Below, piece after piece: positions 16,535 to 24,449 of a stretch of 64,000 nucleotides of DNA; within the stretch, counting starts at the first letter, position 1; each line of letters opens with the position of its first letter. The stretch comes from Variovorax sp. PBS-H4. GTDB taxonomy: Bacteria > Pseudomonadota > Gammaproteobacteria > Burkholderiales > Burkholderiaceae_C. The notes below the pieces were generated by a model, which was not told the DNA's origin, searched no databases, and worked only from the letters and a program-made list of their open reading frames with translations. The stretch covers positions 53,397 through 117,396 of the forward strand of contig NZ_LR594676.1 of the NCBI RefSeq assembly GCF_901827205.1, written 5' to 3'. The position numbers and the translations under genes are program-made.

Positions 16535-19500
16535 TGGAGTCCGCCCAGGACATTGCCGATCCAGGAGATGACGTCGCTGGTCTCGGAGGTGACGGCTTTA
16601 CCTGCCAGGAACGCCTGTCCGGGTGGGGAGTCGACGTCGAAGGCGTAGAGGCCGAGCTCGACCAGGTTTGACATGGCGGCGAGGGTGTTGGCGGAGATGA
16701 CCATGCCGGGCCCTTTTCCGTTCGACAGGTCCCGATAGCCGCTGTTCCACACTCCCGCGTAGACCGCGGACATGACGAGGAACACTGTGCCCCAGGTGAC
16801 GTCACGGCCAAGCTGGTATTGCTGACCGTCGGGCGGGAGCGAGGCGGGGACGTAACTCATCGCAGATGTGTTGCCGATGATGGGGATCGATTGGACGGCC
16901 CAGAAGACCCAGTCCTTGGTCTCGAAGGCACTATTGCTCTGGCCGACCGCCGCTCCCAGTGCCCAGTTGATCGTGTCCACGGCGATGTCGGTCACCGACC
17001 AGAACTGCGGAATGCCGGGCAGAGCCGAACCGTACTTAGACATCGTGTAATACAGGCTCGTGGTGTCGATGACGGTGGCGGCCGTGCCGGACAGGAAGCC
17101 GGCCATGGCGAGCAGTATGGCTTTGCCTTCACCGTTGTCGTTGTCCGGGATGGTGGAGTGGCCTGTCTTGACCTCCAGCAGAATGGTGGAGGGGATGGCG
17201 ATGATCAGGCAGATCAGATCCAGCAGGGTGAGCTGATCACCGCTGATGGCCTTCCACAGATCGGACAGGAACGGTATGTGGATGGGTGTGTCCAACCATG
17301 CCACCAACTGGTCCAGGACGGCGACCAGGAGGTCCAGGATCGCATCGCCGACTTCAGCGGCGAAGGAGATCACCGCGTCGGCAACATCTTTGAAGATCAC
17401 GAGCAGATCGGTGAACGCTGTTCCCGCAATGGAGGACGGGTCCTTCAGTTTGTCCGAGGTGGCGTCGACTGCTGCGCGGATCTCTGCCGGGAGCGCCACG
17501 AAGTCGGTTTGGATTGCCGATTGGCAGGTGGCCTCGAACTTTTTCCAGGCCTGCACGATGATGTCGGCGTTCCAGCCCTGGTTGTTGACGCTGGTGCCGC
17601 TGCCGGCCTGCACCGAGCTGGTGTCGGCGCCGGCGGCGTTCTCCTTGAGCTTTTGATGCATGAAGGTGCAGGAGGTGGAGTTGTTGTGCCCGCCGGTGTT
17701 GTAGGCGGTGTCGGGATCGCCGTTCCCGGCGGCGGTCTGGCCCGCCAGTTGGCCGGACAGGTTCGTTGCCGTGGCGGTCAGTTGCGTGGATCCACCTTGT
17801 GCCTGCAGTGCGGTGAAGGTCGCGCCGATGTCGCCGGCAGCGAGGTTGGCCTGCAGCTGCTCGGTGAACCCGGACCCGTCGACCGGGTTGGTGATCGCCT
17901 CCTTGATGATGACGTGGTTCTTCTTGATGCTGTCCCAGTCGAACAGTGCGGACAAGAACTGCACCACCCGTCGCACGTCCTGGTCGGCATCGGCCAGGAC
18001 TGTTCGGAAGAACCCGCCGACGACGGTGACGGCGTCTTCCAGGGAGTTGATCGTGAACTTGTACGCCTGTTCCACCCCTTGGATCACCGTTTCGGCAGCG
18101 GACTCGGTGGCCTTCACCGCCATGGTCACTACCCGGTCCACACCTTTGACCACCTTGTCGGCGAAATCTTTGATGTCTCCGAAGATCCCCCCGACCGCGA
18201 GCTGCCCGGCCCACGCCACGACGTCGGAGGGGTAGCTGTTGACATAGGTGACGTTGGTGAGATCGGTGAGGTCCACCGTGAAGGTCGAATTGTTCCCGAC
18301 ATAGGGTCGGGTGCTTGCTTCGTCGCTCGATGCGGAGAACAGCACATTGGCTACCGGGCCGCCGGCACGGACGAATCGGTTGTCGTTGGCGCCGGACAGC
18401 AACGGAGCGTTCACTGCTGGCGACAGGTTTCCCAGCGTGTTGCGGATCGACTGGGCGACGTTGTCCAGCGAGCCGTTGGTATTGGTGACGAGACTGGCTG
18501 CGATGAGCGGGGTTCCGTCGTAGGCCAGAGCCGTGTCCAGGTAGGTCGTGCCGGGAACCGGTACTGGCGGGGTGGCACCGCCGACGGTGGCCAGGGTGGT
18601 GAGCTGCTCGTGGTCGGGGTAGATCACGATGGATTCGTCAGGGGCCATGAAGTTCGCCCACGCCCGCAGCGCTGGGCAGCCGAGATCCTGGTGGGCTTGC
18701 GGGTTTCCGCTGGTGTCCCAGGCATTGATGGCCAGGGTGAGTTGGCCGTTGGCGTCCGAGATGAACCAGGCCGGTGTGGTCGGGTCGATGCCGATCACCG
18801 GGCCCTGGTTGACGATGGTCAACGAGTCGTCGGCCCAGACCTTGATGGCTTGGCCGGCCCTGGCTACGCCTTGACCGTCGCGGATGGTCAGTGTGACGCG
18901 GTAGGAGGTGTTGTTGCCCTGCGCTCCACCGGTCGCGGGGTAGGTGAAGTCCTCAACGATCAGTTTGCTGGCGACTGAGAACTCGCGGATGACGGCGGCC
19001 ATGTTCACCGCGTACACGCTGGACAGGCTGTAGAAGTAGACGGTTCCGTTCTGGACACCCGCCTGGACGAACAGGATGGTGTCGGCGCTGGGAATCTCGT
19101 AGGCGAGCACATCGTTGCCCTGCGAGGCGGTGTCGACTGCCAGGAAGGTGGGCACGGCGTTCAGACCGTCGCCTTGGTTGGCGAAGTAGAGGATGCCGTC
19201 CTCGGCCAGCAGGTCGGTGGTGATCGGGGCGCCGGTGTCGATGCGCCACAGTTCGTCACCGGTCCCGGCGTCCAGGGCGTAGAGGATGCCGTTGTCGCTG
19301 GCCACGTACAGGCTGGAACCCAGCAGCACCGGTTGTCGGGCGCGACCCGAATCGGTGTCCAGGACGTGCTGCCACTGCAGGCTGCCGTCGGAGAAGTCCA
19401 GTGCAACAACCTGGTTGCCCAGCGGCACGTACAGCGCAGACGGCGCCAGCGTGAGGTTCCCGGTCGGTTCCCCGGTCAACGGAACGTTCCAGGTCGAGTC

Positions 19501-21531
19501 GACAGTTTGGGCGGTGCTGGTGGTGTCGTAGGCAGCGACCGTTCCGACACCTCCCTGCCCGACCGCGGTGAAGACGATGTCGCCGTACAGGATCGGATCG
19601 CAGAGCATGCCGGTGGGAGTGTTCGGCACCGAGGGCAGGAAAGTGGTCCGTACCCGCACCGGGTCGGTGGAGGTGCCCCAGGCCAACCCGCTGGTGAACG
19701 CGTCGATAGCTACCCCGACGCAGGCGCCATCATCAAGGGGGACCGGGCGGGTGAGAAAGGATGCCGCGTCGAAGGTGACTGGGGCGGCACCGATCAGTGC
19801 CCCGGTGTCGGTGTTCACGATGTGGATCTCGAGCTGGGTGTTCAGCTGCACGTCGGAAGTCACACCGACATACGCCGCGGCCGGGGTGATGGTGACCGCT
19901 CCGGCGACGACTGCGTCGTCGTGCCACTGGCTGAGCGGTTTCGCGTCGTAGGTCCAGGTCACCTGTCCGGTCTGGATGTCGACCGACTGCAGCTGTGCGG
20001 CCGGCGCGGCGGTCGAACCGTTCGCCGCACACAACACCCCCAGTGGGGAGTAGGACGGGCCGATCGGGGACGAGCCCGGGACCGCGTACACCCAGGCACC
20101 GGCGGGAAGCGTCTGCGACGGCAGGTTGGTCACGATGACCGGGGCACCACCGTTGTCGAATACCGGGGAGCCCTGCTGCGCCACGTTCCTGACGAACAGA
20201 CCGTTCGGGATGGACGGATCGCAGTCGGTGAAGTTGATGAGGATCTGCAGATCTGTTTCAGTACCGGTCAACGTCGCCCAACGGTAGGCGGCGATCTGGG
20301 CGGTGCTGCGGGCTTGCATCCAGAACCTGACGTCATAGACGAGGCCGACAAATCCCGGGGGCAGTGCTGGCGCGCCCCCCACCCCGAGGTAGTTCAGGAC
20401 CGCGGTGCCCGTCGTTGACGCGGTCAGCGGATACGTGTCCGGGCAGGCGACCCCGTCCTTGTAGAACGTGACGTATCCGGCCGCCAACACCACGGCGACA
20501 TGATGCCACTGCCCGTCGGAGATCACGCGGAGATCGGTGGAGGTGAAGCTGTCGTTCCCGAGGCTGAAACTCAGCTGATCTCCTCCTTCGTAGGCGAAGG
20601 TCATCGTCGGTCCGTTGAGCACGCTGGAGTGGAACAGCAACTGTTTTCGGGCGCCGTTCCCGGAGTCTGTAGCCAGCTGGATCCACATCTCGATCGTGGA
20701 TGCTGCGCTCGAGACGAAAAGGTCCATCGGGATCTCGATAGAGGTGGCCGCTGCGGTGATCTGCAAAGCGCAGGTCGGCTGGGGTGTGTCCAGCGTGATG
20801 ATGTCGACCTCGTTGTACAGGCCGCCGTACCCACCTCCCACCGCGTTGACCGTCGAGTTGCTGGCCGCGTCGAAACTGATCGAGGCGGTCAAGCCGGTGG
20901 TCGAGGGGTTGGTCGTCCACCGGGAAAGCTGGATGTCGGTGGTGTCACGCGCGACAGACCAAACTCGCAGGTTCCACATCTCACCCAGGAACCCCTGCGC
21001 AGTGCCCAGTCCGGCACCCAATTGCAACTGTCCGGTCGCCGTCTGCGGGCTCCCGACCGGAATCGACTCGACGGTGTCCACACCGTCTTTGAAGAAAGAA
21101 ATGTTCCCGTTGAAGAAGACGACGGCGATGTGATGCCACTGCCCGTCCGTGACCGGAGTGGTGTCGGTCGACGTCCAACCCGGTCCCTCACCACCCGCGC
21201 TCCAGAAGACACTCAGCTGATCGTTGCCGATGCTGATCCTGGGACTGGCGCCAGGGGAGTTGGTACCGATGAAGATGGTCTGGTCCTCTTTGGCCGAGGT
21301 GCGAATCCAGCCTTCGAAGGTGGCTTCGTCGGTCGAGACACCAGTACCCCACGAGCCTTCCACCACGGCGTAGGCGTTGGGTTCACGGAAGTTCAACACC
21401 GAGGCGTTCAGAGCTCCCAGTTCCTGCTGCCGGCGGAGCTTGCCCCCACGGGGCAGCATCGCCTGTCGACGGATCTCCGGCAGCAGACCCGGCACCGTGG
21501 TTGGCAGGTCGAAGATGGTGGGTTCGGTCAT
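16531..21531 (-). CDS. 1666-residue LamG/PQQ-propeller protein
   Basis: Domains in order: two concanavalin/LamG modules (about 45-235 and 255-440, each with DGQWHHxAVV and SFFKDGV/TFYKDGV strands), and a PQQ-type beta-propeller (about 480-850; repeats such as LYALDAGTGDELWRIDTG). An Ig-like module follows (about 855-990; RVTLTIRDGQGVARAGQ), then a long helical C-terminal part with a few hydrophobic stretches (LLDLICLIIAIPSTILL). There is no signal peptide, odd for binding modules normally found outside the cell. It sits between a SnoaL-like gene and a LAATG protein in one operon. Function is unknown; a large exported or injected binding protein is possible. Confidence 0.75.
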   Translation of the reverse strand: MTEPTIFDLPTTVPGLLPEIRRQAMLPRGGKLRRQQELGALNASVLNFREPNAYAVVEGSWGTGVSTDEATFEGWIRTSAKEDQTIFIGTNSPGASPRISIGNDQLSVFWSAGGEGPGWTSTDTTPVTDGQWHHIAVVFFNGNISFFKDGVDTVESIPVGSPQTATGQLQLGAGLGTAQGFLGEMWNLRVWSVARDTTDIQLSRWTTNPSTTGLTASISFDAASNSTVNAVGGGYGGLYNEVDIITLDTPQPTCALQITAAATSIEIPMDLFVSSAASTIEMWIQLATDSGNGARKQLLFHSSVLNGPTMTFAYEGGDQLSFSLGNDSFTSTDLRVISDGQWHHVAVVLAAGYVTFYKDGVACPDTYPLTASTTGTAVLNYLGVGGAPALPPGFVGLVYDVRFWMQARSTAQIAAYRWATLTGTETDLQILINFTDCDPSIPNGLFVRNVAQQGSPVFDNGGAPVIVTNLPSQTLPAGAWVYAVPGSSPIGPSYSPLGVLCAANGSTAAPAAQLQSVDIQTGQVTWTYDAKPLSQWHDDAVVAGAVTITPAAAYVGVTSDVQLNTQLEIHIVNTDTGALIGAAPVTFDAASFLTRPVPLDDGACVGVAIDAFTSGLAWGTSTDPVRVRTTFLPSVPNTPTGMLCDPILYGDIVFTAVGQGGVGTVAAYDTTSTAQTVDSTWNVPLTGEPTGNLTLAPSALYVPLGNQVVALDFSDGSLQWQHVLDTDSGRARQPVLLGSSLYVASDNGILYALDAGTGDELWRIDTGAPITTDLLAEDGILYFANQGDGLNAVPTFLAVDTASQGNDVLAYEIPSADTILFVQAGVQNGTVYFYSLSSVYAVNMAAVIREFSVASKLIVEDFTYPATGGAQGNNTSYRVTLTIRDGQGVARAGQAIKVWADDSLTIVNQGPVIGIDPTTPAWFISDANGQLTLAINAWDTSGNPQAHQDLGCPALRAWANFMAPDESIVIYPDHEQLTTLATVGGATPPVPVPGTTYLDTALAYDGTPLIAASLVTNTNGSLDNVAQSIRNTLGNLSPAVNAPLLSGANDNRFVRAGGPVANVLFSASSDEASTRPYVGNNSTFTVDLTDLTNVTYVNSYPSDVVAWAGQLAVGGIFGDIKDFADKVVKGVDRVVTMAVKATESAAETVIQGVEQAYKFTINSLEDAVTVVGGFFRTVLADADQDVRRVVQFLSALFDWDSIKKNHVIIKEAITNPVDGSGFTEQLQANLAAGDIGATFTALQAQGGSTQLTATATNLSGQLAGQTAAGNGDPDTAYNTGGHNNSTSCTFMHQKLKENAAGADTSSVQAGSGTSVNNQGWNADIIVQAWKKFEATCQSAIQTDFVALPAEIRAAVDATSDKLKDPSSIAGTAFTDLLVIFKDVADAVISFAAEVGDAILDLLVAVLDQLVAWLDTPIHIPFLSDLWKAISGDQLTLLDLICLIIAIPSTILLEVKTGHSTIPDNDNGEGKAILLAMAGFLSGTAATVIDTTSLYYTMSKYGSALPGIPQFWSVTDIAVDTINWALGAAVGQSNSAFETKDWVFWAVQSIPIIGNTSAMSYVPASLPPDGQQYQLGRDVTWGTVFLVMSAVYAGVWNSGYRDLSNGKGPGMVISANTLAAMSNLVELGLYAFDVDSPPGQAFLAGKAVTSETSDVISWIGNVLGGLQ

Positions 21532-21605
21532 GATGGTTCACCTCGGGCAGGTGGGACGGGTTGGGGGTAGTTCTGGTGTGGATCGAACTCGGATCCGGTT
21601 CGGTA

Positions 21606-22028
21606 CTAGCTTGGATCAGCGAACAGCTCGTGCACCTTGCTCTGGTCGTAGTAGCCCACGACCTCCTGCACGAGCCCGTTCTCCACCCGCATCGACCAGC
21701 AGTAGCGCATCGAGTAGTCGCAGCCGTTGTGGCCGATTCCGCCGACACCACGAAACTCCACCACCCCCCACTGCCCCTCGGCCGTGATCCGCTCGACCAC
21801 CGGCTCCGGCCACCGCGCCAACCGCGCAGCAAGCGGTCGGTAGACACCCTCGACGTAGGCAGCCAACCCTCGAAACGTTCCGGAGACTGGGGAGTCGCCG
21901 GTAGCTGTCCAGGTCACATCCTCGGCAAGCCCCGCCAGAAACAGGTCAGAGGAGAAACCGGCGTCACTGAGCCGCGAAAACCAGTCCCGCAGGACCGTCC
22001 CCGCATCGCCCTGCACTGAAGCCGACAC
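21606..22028 (-). CDS. SnoaL-like (NTF2-fold) protein
   Basis: GTG 22028 has AGGAG eight bases upstream and is preferred over GTG 22037, which lies too close. The 140-residue protein has the cone-shaped NTF2/SnoaL pattern (LAEDVTWTATGDSPVSGTFR, CWSMRVENGLVQEVVGYYD). Such proteins are isomerases, cyclases or binding proteins. A perfect TetR-type operator lies 26 bases upstream, so expression is probably controlled by the TetR gene next to it. Confidence 0.75.
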   Translation of the reverse strand: MSASVQGDAGTVLRDWFSRLSDAGFSSDLFLAGLAEDVTWTATGDSPVSGTFRGLAAYVEGVYRPLAARLARWPEPVVERITAEGQWGVVEFRGVGGIGHNGCDYSMRYCWSMRVENGLVQEVVGYYDQSKVHELFADPS

Positions 22029-22053
22029 GTGCCACACTCCTGGATCTTGATCT

Positions 22054-22075
22054 TGACCTAACGGACATTAGGTCA
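22054..22075. promoter_or_regulatory. Operator palindrome upstream of SnoaL gene
   Basis: TGACCTAA-CGGACA-TTAGGTCA is a perfect 8-bp inverted repeat with a 6-bp spacer. It lies between the tetR stop (22124) and the SnoaL start. Its form and place suggest the binding site of that TetR protein. Confidence 0.7.
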
Positions 22076-22123
22076 TCGATGCCAGCAAGGGAACCCACCG
22101 GACAAAACTCATCAACTCGACTG

Positions 22124-22756
22124 CTAGCTGGTTCCATCGGAGCGGACGCCGGACCGCAGCAGGGCCTCACGGATCAACGTGGCATCGTCCGGCCAAGCAA
22201 ACCTCGGATGCGCCGGCGGCAGATCGGCGATGCCGTGCAACTGAATCCACACCCCGGTTGCAGCGTTGCGAGCCTCAACCGACAACGGGTCTAAGCCCAG
22301 GACGCTCGCCATCGCCGCTACCAGTTCGGTGAAGGACTCCCCAGCCTCGTTGTGCACATCCTGCAAGGCCGAGGCTCCAGCGCGGGCGAACAGCACCCGG
22401 TACAGACCCGGTGAACGCCGCGCGAAGCCGACATAGTCGAGCGCGAACTGTTCGATCTGCTCCGCAACAGCCGCGGTCCGGTCCCGATCGACGGTGATCG
22501 CATGCAGATAGGCCTGCCAGGCCCTGGTCACCACCTGGCTGCAGATCTCCTGAACGTTCGGAAAATGCAGGTAGATCGAGGGCACCGCGACCCCCACCCG
22601 GCGAGCGATCCCGCTCAAGGTGACACTAGATTCGTCACCCGTCTCGTCGATCACAGCCGCCGCCGCAGCCAGGATGTCCTCAGCCAACTGGCCACCTTCG
22701 CCGCGCCGGCTCCGCGGACGAGAAGCCCGCGATTGAACCCCTGCCCTCGACGGCAT
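22124..22756 (-). CDS. TetR family transcriptional regulator
   Basis: I chose ATG 22756, preceded by GGGAGGAAGAGGG; the frame continues upstream to 22834. The 210-residue protein has a basic N-terminal tail (SRASRPRSRR) and a TetR helix-turn-helix (LSGIARRVGVAVPSIYLHFP). It has a ligand/dimer domain (RSPGLYRVLFARAG, GVWIQLHGIADL). It is the first gene of a same-strand set followed by the operator, the SnoaL gene, the LamG/PQQ giant and the LAATG protein, which it probably represses. Confidence 0.85.
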   Translation of the reverse strand: MPSRAGVQSRASRPRSRRGEGGQLAEDILAAAAAVIDETGDESSVTLSGIARRVGVAVPSIYLHFPNVQEICSQVVTRAWQAYLHAITVDRDRTAAVAEQIEQFALDYVGFARRSPGLYRVLFARAGASALQDVHNEAGESFTELVAAMASVLGLDPLSVEARNAATGVWIQLHGIADLPPAHPRFAWPDDATLIREALLRSGVRSDGTS

Positions 22757-23398
22757 CCCTCTTCCTCCCATCCTGGAACCAGTCATCTCTCGACAGGTTG
22801 CCAGGAAGTACCCGCTCTCGTTGATTGCTACCACTCCGACCTGGGGAACTGGCTCGAGGATTCTCGGCCAGACCTGCTGATGTGCGATGTGGTGAGTGAT
22901 GTCGTGTCCAGCGAACCGATCTGTCAGCAGTCAGTTCCCGCGGTTGCCGGTGGGGCAGGAGGGCTGATCAGCGTGAGTCGCGACGAGCATGATGACTCAC
23001 CGCAACCCTGCCGGTGCGGTGGGCATCATGGGCGCGAGAAGGTACTGGGCCGAAAACTGTGGTCGACGACCTCCCAACCGGCTTAACAGCCCAAGTGCGA
23101 TCTGGCTTGGCCTGTGAGTCCCGCATCTCAGCAAACTGGTTGTGACGGGCTTGCGCCGTCGCCGATGTCAGACCCAGCAGACCGAAGGTGACCACCCGAC
23201 AACATCACGACCTTGATCCGGTGCCGCGCAGACCAAACCATCATCGCCACGGCCACGGCAGCGGAATGTCGGCCCGTGAAGAATTCCCAGTTCAGAGTTG
23301 TGGTCGACCCCCAACCTCGGCGAAAGCGCCAACGAGGGTGGGACTGGGAATTTTCCCTAGGGTGTTGGAGCGGCCGCCTTCATAGCGTCGAGAACACG
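22757..23398. other. Gene-free intergenic region with a regulatory motif
   Basis: No gene is supported here. Near the right end, GGGAATTTTCCC followed by TAGGGTGTT (23346-23366) closely matches a motif at 27208-27227 in front of the LAL regulator and its divergent operon. It lies about 35-55 bases before the deacetylase start. Confidence 0.45.
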
Positions 23399-24415
23399 GT
23401 GCCCATAGCCGCTCGACGACCAGAAGGAACGACCATCTTTACTCACTCCCGGCGGCTCGGCCGAAGCCGCTCACTCTGGTCCGGGCTTGCCTGCCTGGCA
23501 CTGCTACTGCTGAGCGCTGCCTGTGCCGCGCAGCCCTTTTCAGGCGATGGTCGCAGAGGCGCTGACTCACCGGGACCGCCGGGCCGTCTCGACCCCTCCG
23601 GGGTGACCGTGCCGCCTTTGACCTCGACGGTCCCCGAGCCCCAGTTGCCGGCTCCGGCACCGGCACCGGCACCGGCACCGGCACCGGCACCGGCTGAAAC
23701 TTTGCTTACAAGTCTATTGCCGACCGCTGTCGAGCCGACGGTGACATCGCCTGTTGTGCCTGAGGTTGCGGAGCTGCCCGGTGAGCTTGCCGACCTGATG
23801 CCACCGTACGACACCGTGCTGGGGTATCACGGGGACGCCCAGGTCGCTTATCTGACGTTCGATGACGGACCGGGCCCGTACACCTCGCAGGTTCTGGACA
23901 TTCTGGCCGAACATGGTGTCCTGGCAACGTTCTGTCAGGTCGGGAACCACATCGACGATTACCCGGAGACGCAGCGGCGGCTGATCGCTGCCGGCCATAC
24001 TGTGTGCAACCACAGTTGGGACCACCCGTCCGGTCTCGGTGACGCGCCGGCCGAGGTGATCGATACCGAGATTGCCCGCACCGAGCAGGCTTTCGGGGCT
24101 TACGGCGTGCGATCGCATTGGTTCCGGGCCCCCGGTGGTGATTTCGGTCAGACGACTGTTTTGCGTCAGGTCGCCCAGGCCCGCGGCGTGCAGCCGTTGG
24201 GCTGGGCCGTTGATTCACAGGACTGGCGAAAGCCCGGAGTACAGGCCATTGTCAACAATGTGATGTCCAGGATTGAACCCGGGGCGATCGTGCTGCTGCA
24301 CGATGCTGGTGGCGTGGACCGGGAACAGACGGTGCAGGCGTTGCCCGTGATCATCCGAGCGCTGCAGGACGCCGGTTACCAGTTGGCATCGCTGCCGCCT
24401 AGCGGACTTGGATGA
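23399..24415 (+). CDS. Polysaccharide deacetylase lipoprotein
   Basis: I chose GTG 23399; the frame is open further upstream but without sensible coding. The protein has a lipoprotein signal (LACLALLLLSAAC) and an Ala-Pro linker encoded by a (CCGGCA)n tandem repeat at about 23650-23694. The NodB domain is complete: TFDDGP (motif 1), HSWDH (motif 2, metal ligands), RAPGGDF (motif 3), DSQDW (motif 4) and LLHD (motif 5). It should remove acyl groups from peptidoglycan or another wall glycan outside the cell. An upstream motif is shared with the LAL regulator region. Confidence 0.85.
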   Translation: MPIAARRPEGTTIFTHSRRLGRSRSLWSGLACLALLLLSAACAAQPFSGDGRRGADSPGPPGRLDPSGVTVPPLTSTVPEPQLPAPAPAPAPAPAPAPAETLLTSLLPTAVEPTVTSPVVPEVAELPGELADLMPPYDTVLGYHGDAQVAYLTFDDGPGPYTSQVLDILAEHGVLATFCQVGNHIDDYPETQRRLIAAGHTVCNHSWDHPSGLGDAPAEVIDTEIARTEQAFGAYGVRSHWFRAPGGDFGQTTVLRQVAQARGVQPLGWAVDSQDWRKPGVQAIVNNVMSRIEPGAIVLLHDAGGVDREQTVQALPVIIRALQDAGYQLASLPPSGLG

Positions 24416-24449
24416 GCAGAAAGACGTTCTAACAACGCATGTCGTCAGA

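Noticed and set aside
16819..18978. 719-codon plus-strand frame opposite the LamG/PQQ gene
   Set aside because: Long antisense frames are expected in high-GC DNA; the minus strand has clear domains and the plus frame has none.
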